From Myotis daubentonii (Eukaryota > Chordata > Mammalia > Chiroptera > Vespertilionidae), in the NCBI RefSeq assembly GCF_963259705.1, contig NC_081846.1:87866641-87930640 (forward strand): a stretch of 64,000 bases of DNA, in the 5' to 3' direction. The notes beneath the pieces were generated by a model. It was not told where the DNA came from. It saw only the letters and a program-made list of their open reading frames with translations, and made no database searches. The stretch's first letter is position 1. Every line of letters starts with the position of its first letter. Below are positions 42,371 to 52,864 of the stretch, in pieces. The translations under genes were made by a program, and so were the position numbers.

Positions 42371-43629
42371 CCGAACAAATCTAGTTATATTTATTAACTC
42401 TCCTTTGTAAGACAGACCAAATCTTGTGTCCTCCGTGGCTGTCTGGGGAACTCCAAAGATATTTCAGCTATAAAAGACATCTTAACAGTTTCATGATTCA
42501 TGAATTTGGTTTCTGACTTTGGGAAAACGCACTAACAAAAACAGGCATCAGAATAGATTGTTCTCAAAAGTAAGGAATAGTTAGTTGTTCTCTGGCTGTG
42601 TGATTAATCAGTGACAATAAAATAAAATAAAGAGATGTGAAAATAATAATTATTAAATTTATAAGTTGTTCTTGAAGTAAAGAATTCTTGTTGCTTATTA
42701 AAACAACGTAGGAACATTGTAAAATGTGGCATAAAAGCCAAGCAGTAGACACTTGAGGGTTGAAAGTTATGTCTCAATGAGGCAACGTACAGCTATCTTC
42801 TCAGGTGCACAGCAGGCCAGGAGTAGTTCCACATTTCCTCCTGGAGAGAGCAGACTGCATGCTCCCAGGCTGTAATTTCCCCTTAGCTGTCAGTGCCCTT
42901 GTTCTATTATAGCTCAGTGTTTTACTTATTGATATTATCATACCATTTTATGTGTTTAAACATAGATATATAATATTCAGTGTTTAATAACAATTATACT
43001 GGAAACTGTAAATTTAAATTTTAAATAATTAATCCTATAAATATAAAACAGTGTATGTATTACATTATTTTACCATTTTGATTTATGTTTTCTAAAGAAC
43101 AAATATATTGGTATATAGGCAAGAATATAAGTAAAAAACAATTGGATAAAAAAACTACAGCATAGTGATTCAATAAATTATTTTTCCTGTTTAAAGAATT
43201 CTGATTTTCTTAGGAAATTTTAAAATAAAAATTACATATTACTTTCAAATATTAAAGTCAATAAAAAATCTTAGAAATTAAATTTAAGCATCTTAAAGAA
43301 GCAGCAATCACTACAAATGTTAAAATTATCAGAAAAAATACATTTTTAGAATTTACATACTTTGATTAGAGTACCTCTGTAGATTCACATAATTTGCAGC
43401 ATGTCAAAATCCCAAGAATCAATCTCTTTCTTGAAGATTGTGATTGGACACAAATGTTTATGTTTTCATATTCTCAAACATTTATGAAAAGAATGTTAGT
43501 TTGAAAGCAATAAAACCAATATATAAAACATATAGAGTTAAGATTGGTTAAACTATGAAAAAAATAAATCTTCCATAAATTAGAACATATGCTAACATTA
43601 TTTTTAAAAGAATTTTAAGTCCAGTTGCT
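42371..43629. other. AT-rich sequence, nothing recognised
   Basis: Very AT-rich with no open frames of note; no repeat family identified. Confidence 0.35.
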
Positions 43630-43639
43630 CTATTTTATT

Positions 43640-46600
43640 TTTATTATTTATTTTTTTTTATTTTTTTATTTATTTTTTTATTGCTTAAAGTATTACAAAG
43701 GGTATTACATATGTATCCATTTTATCCCCCCGCCCTAGACAGTCCCCTAGCCTCCCCTATCCCCCAGTGTCTTATGTCCATTGGTTATGCTTATATGCAT
43801 GCATACAAGTCCTTTAGTTGATCTCTTACCCCCCTACCTCCTGCCCCCCAACCCTCCCTGGCCTTCCCGCTGCAGTTTGACAATCTGTTTGAGGCAGCTC
43901 TGCCTCTGTATCTATTATTGTTCAAAAGTTTATAATGGTCTCTATTGTCCATGAATGAGTGAGATAATGTGGTATTTTTCCTTTATTGACTGGCTTATTT
44001 CACTTAGCATAATGCTCTCCAGTTCCATCCATGACGTTGCAAATGGTAAGAGTTCCTTCCTTTTTAGAGCAGCATAGTATTCCATCGTGTAGATGTACCA
44101 CAGTTTTCTAATCCATTCATCTACTGATGGGCACTTAGGCTGTTTCCAGATCTTAGCTATGGTGAATTGTGCTGCTATGAACATAGGGGTGCATATATCC
44201 TTTCTGATTGGTGTTTCTGGTTTCTTGGGATATATTCCTAGAAGTGGGATCACAGGGTCAAATGGGAGTTCCATTTTCAGTTTTTTAAGGAAACTCCATA
44301 CTGTCTTCCATAGTGGCTGCACCAGTCTGCATTCCCACCAGCAGTGCACAAGTGTTCCTTTTTCTCCACATCCTCTCCAGCACTTGTCGTTTGTTGATTT
44401 GTTGATGATAGCCAGTCTGACAGGTGTGAGATGGTACCTCATTGCTGTTTTGATTTGCATCTCTCGGATGATTAGTGACTTTGAGCATGTTTTCATATGT
44501 CTCTTGGCTTTCTGAATGTCCTCTTTTGAAAGGTGTCTATTTAGGTCCTTTGCCCATTTTTTGATTGGATTGTTTATCTTCCTTTTGTTAAGTTGTATGA
44601 GTTCCCTATAAATTTTGGAGATTAGGCCCTTATCAGATATGTCATTGGCAAATATGTTTTCCCACACAGTGGGTTTTCTCGTTGTTTTGTTGATGGTTTC
44701 TTTTGCTGTGCAGAAGCTTTTTATTTTGATGTAGTCCCATTTGTTCATTTTTTCTTTAGTTTCAAGTGCCCTAGGAGCTGTATCAGTGAAGAAATTGCTT
44801 CGGCATATGTCTGAGATTTTGTTGCCTTTGGATTCTTCTAGAATTTTTATGGTTTCCCGTCGTACATTTAAGTCCTTTATCCATTTTGAGTTTATTTTTG
44901 TGTATGGTGTAAGTTGGTGGTCTAGTTTCATTTTCTTGCATATATCTGTCCAATTTTCCCAACACCATTTATTGAAGAGACTATCTTGGCTCCATTGTAT
45001 GTTCTTGCCTCCTTTGTCAAATATTAATTGAGCATATTGGTTCGGGCCGATTTCTGGGCTCTCTATTCTATTCCATTGATCTATATGCCTATTCTTGTGC
45101 CAGTACCAGGCAGTTTTGAGAACAGTGGCTTTGTAATACAACTTGATATCTGGTATTGAGATCCCACCTACTTCGTTCTTTTTCAGGATTGCTGCAGCTA
45201 TTCGGGGTCTTTTTTTATTCCAGATGAATTTTTGGAGAGTTCGTTCTAGATCTCTGAAGTATGCCGTTGGTATTTTAATGGGAAGTGCGTTGAATTTATA
45301 GATTGCTTTGGGTAGTATGGACATTTTAATGATGTTGATTCTACCAATCCATGAACACGGTATGTTCTTCCATCTGTTTATGTCTTCCTCTATGTCTTTT
45401 TTCAACGTCCTGTAGTTTTCTGAGTAGAGGTCTTTTACCTCTTTAGTTAAGTTTATTCCTAGGTAGCTTAATTTTTTTGGTGCAATGGTAAACGGGATTG
45501 TTTTTATAATCTCTCTTTCTGAAAGTTCACTATTGGTGTATAGAAATGCCTCAGATTTCTTGGGGTTAATTTTGTATCCTGCTACATTGCCAAATTCATG
45601 TATTAAGTCTAGTAGCTTTTTGATGGAATCTCTAGGGTTTTGTATGTATAATATCATGTCGTCTGCAAATAAGGACAGTTTTACTTCCTCTTTTCCAATT
45701 TGGATGCCTTTTATTTCTTCTTCTTGCCGAATTGCAATGGCTAACACTTCCAGTACTATGTTGAACAGGAGTGGTGAGAGGGGGCATCCCTGTCTTGTTC
45801 CTGTTCTTAGGGGAAATGGTGTTAGTTTTTGTCCGTTGAGTATGATGTTGGCTGTGGGCCTGTCATATATGGCTTTTATTATGTTGAGGTATGATCCTTC
45901 TACTCCCACCTTGCTGAGAGTTTTTATCAAAAATGGGTGTTGAATTTTGTCAAATGCTTTTTCTGCATCAATTGATATGACCATGTGGTTTTTTTCTTTC
46001 AATTTGTTTATGTGATGTATCACGTTTATTGATTTGCGGATATTGTACCATCCTTGCATCCCTGGGATAAATCCTACTTGGTCATGGTGTATGATCTTTC
46101 TGATGTACTGCTGGATCCGATTTGCTAAGATTTTGTTGAGGATTTTGGCATCTATGTTCATGAGGGATATTGGCCTGTAATTCTCTTTCATTGTGTTGTC
46201 TTTACCGGGTTTTGGTATTAGGGTGATGCTGGCTTCATAGAATGAGCTTGGAAGTGTTCCTTCCTCTTGAATTTTTTGTAGTAGTCTGAGGAGGATAGGT
46301 TTTAGTTCTTCCTTGAATGTTTGGTAAAACTCCCCTGTGAAGCCATCTGGTCCTGGGCTTTTGTTTGATGGAAGCTTTTTGATGACTGCTTCCATTTCTT
46401 CCATAGTTATTGGCCTGTTGAGATTTTTAGATTCTTCCTGATTGAGTTTTGGAATGTTGTATTTTTCTAGGAATTTGTCCATTTCCTCCAGGTTGTCTAG
46501 TTTGTTGGAGTAGAGCTGTCCATAGTAATTTTAAAAATCATTTGTATTTCTGTGGGGTCTGTTGTTATTTTGCCTCTATCGTTTCTGATTTTATTTATTT

Positions 46601-46660
46601 GGGTCCTCTCTCTCTGCTTCTTGGTGAGTCTGGCTAGAGGTTTGTCAATCTGGTCATGGC
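43640..46660 (-). mobile_element. Young 5'-truncated LINE-1
   Basis: On the minus strand the element runs from about 46660 (inside ORF2, after the endonuclease region) through the RT and C-terminal domains, a stop at 43942 and a ~300-bp 3' UTR to an A-rich tail at about 43640-43680. It is the least mutated L1 in the window. Its 5' junction joins GC-rich unique DNA at about 46660. No duplication was identified. Confidence 0.92.
43942..46482 (-). CDS. L1 ORF2p fragment: open reverse transcriptase and C-terminal domains
   Basis: L1 ORF2p is the endonuclease/reverse transcriptase that nicks target DNA and copies L1 RNA into it. The 846-codon frame lacks the N-terminal endonuclease. It has the RT fingers/palm blocks: [12 protein letters not shown] near residue 43, IPKPGKD near 90, the first catalytic Asp in SIDAEKAFD near 172, [16 protein letters not shown] near 226-241 and the FADD catalytic pair at 272-275. 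A C-terminal cysteine cluster ([18 protein letters not shown]) lies near 660-690, and the frame ends at a normal C terminus. The first Met is internal to ORF2; upstream codons (46497-46660) lie in another frame after a one-base break near 46485-46530. The truncated protein should be unable to mobilise itself. Confidence 0.93.
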   Translation of the reverse strand: MDKFLEKYNIPKLNQEESKNLNRPITMEEMEAVIKKLPSNKSPGPDGFTGEFYQTFKEELKPILLRLLQKIQEEGTLPSSFYEASITLIPKPGKDNTMKENYRPISLMNIDAKILNKILANRIQQYIRKIIHHDQVGFIPGMQGWYNIRKSINVIHHINKLKEKNHMVISIDAEKAFDKIQHPFLIKTLSKVGVEGSYLNIIKAIYDRPTANIILNGQKLTPFPLRTGTRQGCPLSPLLFNIVLEVLAIAIRQEEEIKGIQIGKEEVKLSLFADDMILYIQNPRDSIKKLLDLIHEFGNVAGYKINPKKSEAFLYTNSELSEREIIKTIPFTIAPKKLSYLGINLTKEVKDLYSENYRTLKKDIEEDINRWKNIPCSWIGRINIIKMSILPKAIYKFNALPIKIPTAYFRDLERTLQKFIWNKKRPRIAAAILKKNEVGGISIPDIKLYYKATVLKTAWYWHKNRHIDQWNRIESPEIGPNQYAQLIFDKGGKNIQWSQDSLFNKWCWENWTDICKKMKLDHQLTPYTKINSKWIKDLNVRRETIKILEESKGNKISDICRSNFFTDTAPRALETKEKMNKWDYIKIKSFCTAKETINKTTRKPTVWENIFANDISDKGLISKIYRELIQLNKRKINNPIKKWAKDLNRHLSKEDIQKAKRHMKTCSKSLIIREMQIKTAMRYHLTPVRLAIINKSTNDKCWRGCGEKGTLVHCWWECRLVQPLWKTVWSFLKKLKMELPFDPVIPLLGIYPKKPETPIRKDICTPMFIAAQFTIAKIWKQPKCPSVDEWIRKLWYIYTMEYYAALKRKELLPFATSWMELESIMLSEISQSIKEKYHIISLIHGQ

Positions 46661-46974
46661 AGTGGGGCCGCCTGGAAGGCCAGGGGCGGTGAGGGGGGCT
46701 CTCTTTAGGACAGGCGAGTGGCATGCCCTCCAGAGACGGAGTCTGGGTTGGAGAAACCAGACTGGAAGGTTTGGGGTGGAAACCAGGGCTGGGCAGTGGC
46801 ACAGAAAGGAGGGGAATGGCCGGGTCGTGGCTGAGGGACAATCAGAGGGCTGGGTGCCCCATCCTCGGCCAGGAGGAGACAAGCTTCACTGTATGCTCCT
46901 CTGTAATTTGTGGGTTTAAGACTGTTCACTAATTTCCTCTCTGTAAATCCTTTTATAAAGTAGGCCAATAAATG
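46661..46974. other. GC-rich unique sequence
   Basis: No repeat recognised. Several overlapping open frames on both strands are expected from the GC content and are not supported as genes. Confidence 0.35.
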
Positions 46975-47091
46975 GATTTTTAAAATGTGCTATATACATA
47001 CAAAAAACTATCATTCGGCCTTAAAAAGAAAAAAAATCTGACACCTATTACACATGGAATACCCCGAGGACACGAGGCTAAATGAAATAAG

Positions 47092-47133
<42 letters not shown>

Positions 47134-47392
47134 TGTGTGATTCCACTTGTAGGAGACACCTAGAGCGGTCACATTCCTAAAGACAGAAGGTGGGTGCAGG
47201 GGTGGGTGGGAGGGGGATAGAGAATTGCCATTTAAAGGGGACCGAGTTTCAGTTTGAGAAGATGGGAATGTTCTGGAGATGGATGGTGGGAGCACAATAA
47301 TGTAAATGTACTTAATGCCACTGAATTGTACATTTAAAAATGGTTAAAATGCTAAATTTTATGTTAGGTGTATTTTATCACAAAAGAAAAAA
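46975..47392 (+). mobile_element. Old L1 3' end with internal (GC)n(AC)n
   Basis: gtgattccacttgtaggaga, ggagggggatagagaattgc, tgccactgaattgtacattt and tatgttaggtgtattttatc are classical L1M 3' landmarks. The mixed dinucleotide repeat at 47091-47130 lies inside. Confidence 0.85.
47091..47130. repeat. (GC)n(AC)n alternating purine-pyrimidine tract
   Basis: Forty bases of strictly alternating gc then ac dinucleotides, the kind of tract that can adopt Z-DNA. Confidence 0.95.
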
Positions 47393-48930
47393 AAAAACTA
47401 ATGATAGACGTACAAGAATACTGCTTTGTGGGCAGAAGCCCCCGATCCTGCTGTGGTGAGAGGAAGCTGCTCCAGGGGCGTGGGCTCAGGGGCGCACGCC
47501 CCCCCCCAGGAGCTTCCGAGCAGCGCTAGGCAACCTTACTAGGGACGCGGGTCTCCACGGGTCTTTCTGAGTAAGAAGAACAGAGACCACAGGCAGGAGG
47601 CCAGATGGAGGCCACAGCAGATGATCTTGCTTTTCCACCATTGTCTCAGCCACATTTCCTGAAAGAAAAAGAATGCTGCTTTGTCATCCAGTCTGAGTGA
47701 CTAAGGGTCGGGAATTAGAGGAGGAGGCGGGCTGGGGAAGACGAAGGCAGCTCTTGGCGCTCACTTAGCGTGTGCCTACTGTGCGCTGGTGTGGGAGGTG
47801 CGCCCACTCACTAACCCTCACGAGGCAGGTGGTCTCGTTGTAGCTTCTTTGCAGGTGAGGACAGGCCTGGGGCAGGGAGGGGACCCCAGGCCTGTCCTCC
47901 CCAGTGTGCCCAGCTGGGCTGAGGATGTCAGCATGCCATCTCTGACAACGTGGCCACCGGCGGCGGGCGGCCATATTGGAAGGTTAGTCAGAGGAGCGAG
48001 TTTCCGGAGTTGAGATCCAGGCGTGGCGAGGTCCCTGGAACGGGTGAACGGGGAAGAGGAGAGCTGAGGGCACGCCTGGAGGCAGACCTACAGTCAGGAC
48101 ATCCTCTCCCCCCCTCCCCCGCTGAGGCAGCTGCTGCCCTCGGAGCTCCTCCTGCAGAGGGTCCACCCCAATGTCCCCAAATTAAGACCTGGGCCCGGCT
48201 TAGCACCTGCCCAGCAGCTGATTCTGGGGCCTCCAGCAGGAGAAGAGTCACCGCAGTGACCTCGTTCTAAATCAGGCCGGTCCTCAGATCCCGGCTGGCA
48301 CGTGGGACTGCACCTGGCAGTGAGGAGCCCGTGGAAAGGAGAGGCAGACACTGGCTCCACTGGGGACAGCAGGAGCAGCTCAGCAGGAGCAAAGGTGCCC
48401 GCCGGGCTGAGCCAGCTCGGGGGGCTGCAAGGGTGGGCAAGACCTCCTGGTGGATTCAGTTTGGGGGTGGGGGGCGCTGTGCAATTCCCAAGCTGGTGAA
48501 AACTGTACAGGTGTCAATGAGAAGGCCACTTCCCGCCCTAAATAATAGAAGCATCCAGAAGGAAGTAACCGGAGGCCTTTGCTAACTGATCTGGAGATGG
48601 GGGAAAGTCCTGCCGTTATTAATAACCCCTGTGTTCTGGCAGCTGAGTTCACGCACCAGACACAGGGATTAAAGAGTTGCCGCTGAAGGCACAGCGTTTC
48701 AGCCAAAGCTCCACTTCTGTCCTCCGATAGAGGAGCGCCTTTCTCTAAGGGAGCGCGTAGAGCAGATTGGCCCCTGACACACCTGGGGAGCTGGGAGCGT
48801 GTGCCTGATTGCGTCTTTCACAGCCACTCCGTCTTCATAGCGCACTTCCTGTGGCTGACCCCCATTTCAATCCGCTCCGAGAGTGGGCGTGAAAACAGGT
48901 GCCTGCGTGGCTTCAGGGAAACAGCGCTGA
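47393..48930. other. GC-rich, low-repeat sequence with promoter-like patch
   Basis: No SINE or L1 insertion over 1.5 kb. Around 47955-48010 are a YY1-like ggcggccatattgg, an ETS-like tttccggag and CpGs, a possible small promoter. Open frames on both strands are GC-driven. No exon identified with confidence. Confidence 0.35.
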
Positions 48931-48932
48931 GG

Positions 48933-48993
48933 ATGGAGCCACCCAGGGCCCGCGCCTCCGCAGCGCCCCTGCTGGAATCCTGGAAGAGCACAG
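48933..48993 (+). other. Candidate first coding exon (61 bp)
   Basis: ATG at 48933 opens MEPPRARASAAPLLESWKS, followed by GAGCACAG|gtatgc, a plausible donor at 48994. Upstream are an ETS-like cacttcctg (48843) and CpGs. No homologue is recognised and no downstream exon was found, so this stays a candidate. Confidence 0.25.
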
Positions 48994-49137
48994 GTATGCC
49001 AGCTGGCCCTTGCGGAGGTATCCCCTGGCCAAGGCTGCAGTGATGCTGATTTTTTTTTTTTAACAATGGTGCCCAGTGCCTGGGACAGTGCCTGGCACAC
49101 TGTTACAATGTCTCTTCTGTGGTCAGGGGTCTGAAGA

Positions 49138-49357
49138 GATAGATGGTTTGGCTCAGTGGCTAGAGCGTCAGCCTGAGGACTGAAGGGTCCCAGGTTCGAT
49201 TCTGGTAAAGGGCACATGCCTGGGTTGCAGGCTCCATCCCCAGTCGGGGGGGCGTGCAGGAGGCCGATGATCAATGATTCTCTCTCATCATTGATGCTTT
49301 TATCTCTCTCTTCCTCTCGCTTCCTCTCTGAAATAAAAATACATTTTAAAAAAAATG
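49138..49357 (+). mobile_element. Ves-type SINE, plus strand
   Basis: agatggtttggctcagtggc, B box aggttcgattctgg, body with an extra G-run, tail aaataaaaatacattt. Confidence 0.9.
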
Positions 49358-49803
49358 AGGGACAAAGAAAGTAAGTGCTGTTAGAATACCAAGAAGGAAA
49401 AAAATCAATTTGCAGTTCTGTTTCTTATTGAAATTTAAAATCTTGCCATTCCTTCAGTTATGTGGTTGGAGGTGACAGAAAGTAGATAGAACATAGGGTT
49501 TTCGATCCAACAGACTCAGAGAATGCTCTCTCACCTCTGTGAGTTTGAGCCAGTTGCTTAGTCTGTGTGAGCATAAAACTATCATTATTGTCTGTATGGT
49601 TGTTTTGCATTAAAAAATAAAATTAAACTCACATTCACACATATATGTTTTATTGATTCACATATGAGACAACTATAGTACAAGCTTCTCCCAGTGTATC
49701 TGGTATGGGCTTTAGTTGATGTCAACCTCTTGAGCAACAAATGCCATGAATAAAGTGACAGTTTCTTTAAAAAAATGTTATTGAATTTATTGGGGTGACA
49801 TCT
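49358..49803. other. MIR-like patch and L1 3' UTR scrap
   Basis: 49500-49620 resembles a MIR core (gagccagttgcttagtctgt). 49770-49803 (ttgaatttattggggtgaca) resumes after the Helitron at 50092 and belongs to an L1-associated repeat. Confidence 0.45.
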
Positions 49804-50091
49804 TCTATATTTATAAAAGCCTAAGTGACCATTATGACTGAACGACTGGAACGACCAGTTGACCAGTTGCTATGATGCACACTGACCACGAGGGGGCAGA
49901 TGCTCAACACGGGAGCTGTCCCCTGGTGGTCAGTGTGCTCCCACAGCCAACCTCCCAAGGCCCCTCCCCCTGGCGAGCTGGCAAAATCCCGGGGTCCCTC
50001 CCCACAGCCAGCCAGCTCCCCCAATAGGCCTCGATCACCAGCCAGGCTGAGGGACCCCACCTGTACACAAATTCGTGCACCAGGCCTCTAG
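49804..50091 (+). mobile_element. HeliBat-like Helitron, CTCF-motif family (288 bp)
   Basis: Starts TC in tctatatttataaaagccta, ends with acacaaattcgtgc-type hairpin and CTAG at 50088-50091 followed by T. Inserted into an L1-type repeat, which resumes on the right with ggttaataaaattatatgtt. Confidence 0.92.
49886..49929. promoter_or_regulatory. Facing pair of CTCF-like motifs in Helitron
   Basis: CCACGAGGGGGCAG on plus (49886-49899) and CCACCAGGGGACAG on minus (49916-49929), 16 bp apart, the same arrangement and spacing as at 9837-9880. Confidence 0.5.
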
Positions 50092-50763
50092 TTGGTTAAT
50101 AAAATTATATGTTTCAGGTGTACAATTCTATAATGCATCATCTGTATATTCTATTGTGTGTTTACAATAAAAGTCAAGTCTCCGTCCATCACCATTTATT
50201 CCCCTTTACCCTCTTCTACCTCCCCCACCCCCTTTCCCCTGGTGATCACCATCCTGAGACCCACCTTGCCTGCCTCCAACTGCTGGCCCGCTGATGGGCT
50301 CAGCCACTGAACCAGCCTCTGCAGTACTTGAGTTGATGAGGTAGTTCTCAGTGAGTCATCAGGGTTGAGTGGTGTTCCCCAGATTGACACAAGCTCAAAC
50401 TCAGTGGCCGTGTTGGGTCTGAGGCCACTCAATTAATGCCCCGGAGTATAACAGGTCTCACTGCCATTTGCCAGATGCCCACAGGCCTCTGTGCTGGGCT
50501 GGGGTCTCAGGGACTTATAGGGTGAGGTCAGCAGGGTCAATCAGGCCTGAGCAGAGTGTGGCTTCATGAAGGGAGGGCTCTGCACCAGTCGGGCATGTGA
50601 GGAAAAAATGACTCCCAGCCTAGAGACACACAACTCAGTCTGTCCAAGATTCTGTCCGGAGCCCAAGCTCAACAGGGTGGACTGGGGCTGCCAAGAGTTG
50701 GGGTTGGGCTGCTGTGTCCCCTCTGGCTGATGCCATAAGAGGGAAGTGCGCCACACAAGAAAG
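50092..50763 (-). other. L1-associated repeat, then possible antisense L1/HAL1 5' UTR
   Basis: 50092-50240 continues the L1-associated repeat cut by the Helitron (ttcaggtgtacaattctata, aagtcaagtctccgtccat). 50440-50763 may belong to the antisense LINE 5' UTR that is clearer at 51802-52388, but the match is weak. Confidence 0.4.
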
Positions 50764-50773
50764 ATGGTGTCTG

Positions 50774-51791
50774 CTCACACCTGTCAGAATGGCTACCATC
50801 AACAAATCAACAAATGACAAGTGCTGGTGAGGATGTGGAGAAAAAGGAACCCTCGTGCACTGCTGGTGGGAATGCAGACTGGTGTAGCCACTGTGGAGAA
50901 CAGTGTGGAGTTTTCTCAAACAAATTAAAAATGGACTCCCATTTGACCCAGTGATCCCACTCCTAGGAATATATCCCAAGAAACCAGAAACACCAATCAG
51001 AAAGGACATATGCACCCCTATGTTCATAGCAGCACAATTTACAATAAATAAGATCTGGAAATAGCCCAAGTACCCATCACCAGATGAGTGGATTAAAAAA
51101 CCTGTGGTCGTCCTAGCTGGTTTGGCTCAGTGGATAGAACGTCGGCCTGCGGACTGAAGGGTCCCAGGTTCGATTCTAGCCAAGGGCACATGCCCGGGTT
51201 GCGGGCTCAATCTCCCTCAGTACGGGGCCTGCAGAAGGCAGCCAATCAATGATTCACTCTCATCATTGATGTTTCTATCTCTCTATGCCTTTCTCTTTAT
51301 CTCTGAAATCAATAAAAATATATTTTAAAAAATAATAAAGTAAATAAAAAACGTGTGGTACATCTACACAATGGACTACTATGCTGCTGGAAAAAAGAAG
51401 GAACTTTTACCATTTGCAACAGCATGGATGGACCTGAAGAGCATTATGCTAAGTGAAATAAGCCAGTTGGAGAGAAATAAGTATCACATGATCTCACTCA
51501 TTTGTGGAATATAATGAACAAAATACACTGATGAACAAAAATAGATCCAGAGACAGAGAAGCATGGAACAGACTGTCAAATCTCAGAGGGAAGGCGGAGG
51601 GGGGTGGCACGCTAAGAGATCAACCAAAAGACTCATATGCATGCATATGAGCATAACCAAAGGACACAGACACTAGGGGGGTGAGGGCCTGTGCTGGGAG
51701 GCAGGAGCCAGCAGGGAGAGGGCAATGGAGGCAAAAGGAGACATATGTAATACTTTCAACAATAAAGAATTTAAAAAAGAAAGAAAGAAAA
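50774..51791 (+). mobile_element. Young 5'-truncated L1 with target duplication
   Basis: L1 ORF2 end and 3' UTR: cacacctgtcagaatggcta, aatatatcccaagaaaccag, atagcagcacaatttacaat, ctaagtgaaataagccagtt, ending in an A-rich tail. Flanked by atggtgtctg at 50764-50773 and 51792-51801. A Ves SINE interrupts it. The ORF2 end contains a few stops. Confidence 0.93.
51109..51345 (+). mobile_element. Ves-type SINE nested in L1
   Basis: Head cgtcctagctggtttggctc, B box aggttcgattctag. Flanked by aaaaaacctgtggt (51095-51108) and aaaaaacgtgtggt (51346-51359), one mismatch. Confidence 0.93.
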
Positions 51792-51801
51792 ATGGTGTCT
51801 G

Positions 51802-52388
51802 GTGCAGAACTGTGACTCAGCACGGAGGTCCCAGTGGCTGTCAGCTCAGCTCTCTCCCCAGAGCCCCAAACCCAAGTCTCTCCTCAAGGGACTCCAGAGA
51901 GCTTCTCCCTCCCTCCCTGTGCTGGAGCGGTGGGGGCGTGGCTGTGCGTGAGACTTTGTGTGTTGGCCCTTTAGGAGGGTGCCTGTGTCTCCAGCAGACT
52001 CCTGTCTTTTCCTTGGCAGACAGAATCCTTGCTAGTTTTCACAGCCTGGTGTTATGTGGACGCCTCTTCCCAGCTCTGGTGCTCTGGGCTGGGGAGCCCA
52101 GGGGGGTGTGGACCCCTTGCTCCTCAGCGGAACCTTTGCAGCCGAGATATCCCTCTGGAATCTCAGCTGCTGCCTGTGGGTGGGGGTCCAGCCGTTTCCG
52201 TGTCTCCACTCTTCCTACCAGTGTTGATGTGACTTGTTCTGTAAATCCTTGCTTGTAAGCCTGCTGTTCAGCTAGACTGCAGTTTGTTATTCAGGTTGAC
52301 TGCCCTATAGTTTAGTTGTAATTCCAGGTTGGTCCTAGCAGGAGGTGAGTGTAACATCCATCTAGTCCTCTGCCATCCTAAATCTCTC
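51802..52388 (-). mobile_element. L1/HAL1 5' UTR, antisense
   Basis: On the minus strand it reads ttaggatggcagaggac at its 5' end, then aattacaactaaactatagg, ctgggctccccagcccagag and acaggcaccctcctaaaggg. These parallel 56389-56780 in the second HAL1/L1 (ctccaagctgggccccccag; acaggcaccctcttaaaagg). The young L1 at 50774 is inserted in it. Confidence 0.72.
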
Positions 52389-52426
52389 CTCTCTTCTGTT
52401 CTTTTTGAGGAATACGTGGCAAGTTT

Positions 52427-52854
52427 ATTTTTTCCTTTTTTTTTTTTAAATATACTTTATTGATTTTTTACAGAGAGGAAGGGAGAGAGATAGAGAGTTA
52501 GAAACATCGATGAGAGAGAAACATCGATCAGCTGCCTCCTGCACATCTCCTACTGGGGATGTGCCCGCAAACCAGGTACATGCCCTTGACCGGAATCGAA
52601 CCTGGGACCCTTCAGTCCACAGGCCGACGCTCTATCCACTGAGCCAAACCAGTTTTGGCTATTTTTTCCTTTAAAAAAATGTTTTTTAATTGATTTTAGA
52701 GAGAAGAAAAGAGAGGGAGAGATAGAGACATCGATGATGAGAGAAACATTGATTGACTGCCTCCTGCATGCTCCCTACTGGGAATCGAGCCGGTAACTTC
52801 CTGGTCTATGGTTTGATGCTCAACCAACTGAGCCACACTGACAAGATTGGGCCA
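52427..52854 (-). mobile_element. Ves-type SINE (minus) with a second SINE nested in its tail
   Basis: The outer SINE occupies 52673-52854 plus tail sequence at 52427-52438. The whole is flanked by tggcaagttt at 52417-52426 and 52855-52864. Its head reads, on minus, gtcagtgtggctcagttggt. Confidence 0.85.
52439..52659 (-). mobile_element. Ves SINE, minus strand, nested
   Basis: Reverse complement starts gccaaaactggtttggctca. Flanked by tattttttccttt at 52426-52438 and 52660-52672. Inserted in the T-rich (antisense tail) part of the outer SINE. Confidence 0.93.
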
Positions 52855-52864
52855 TGGCAAGTTT

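Noticed and set aside
43942..46482. Host gene encoding an 846-residue protein
   Set aside because: Motifs and order are those of L1 ORF2p throughout, with L1 3' UTR and A-tail following.
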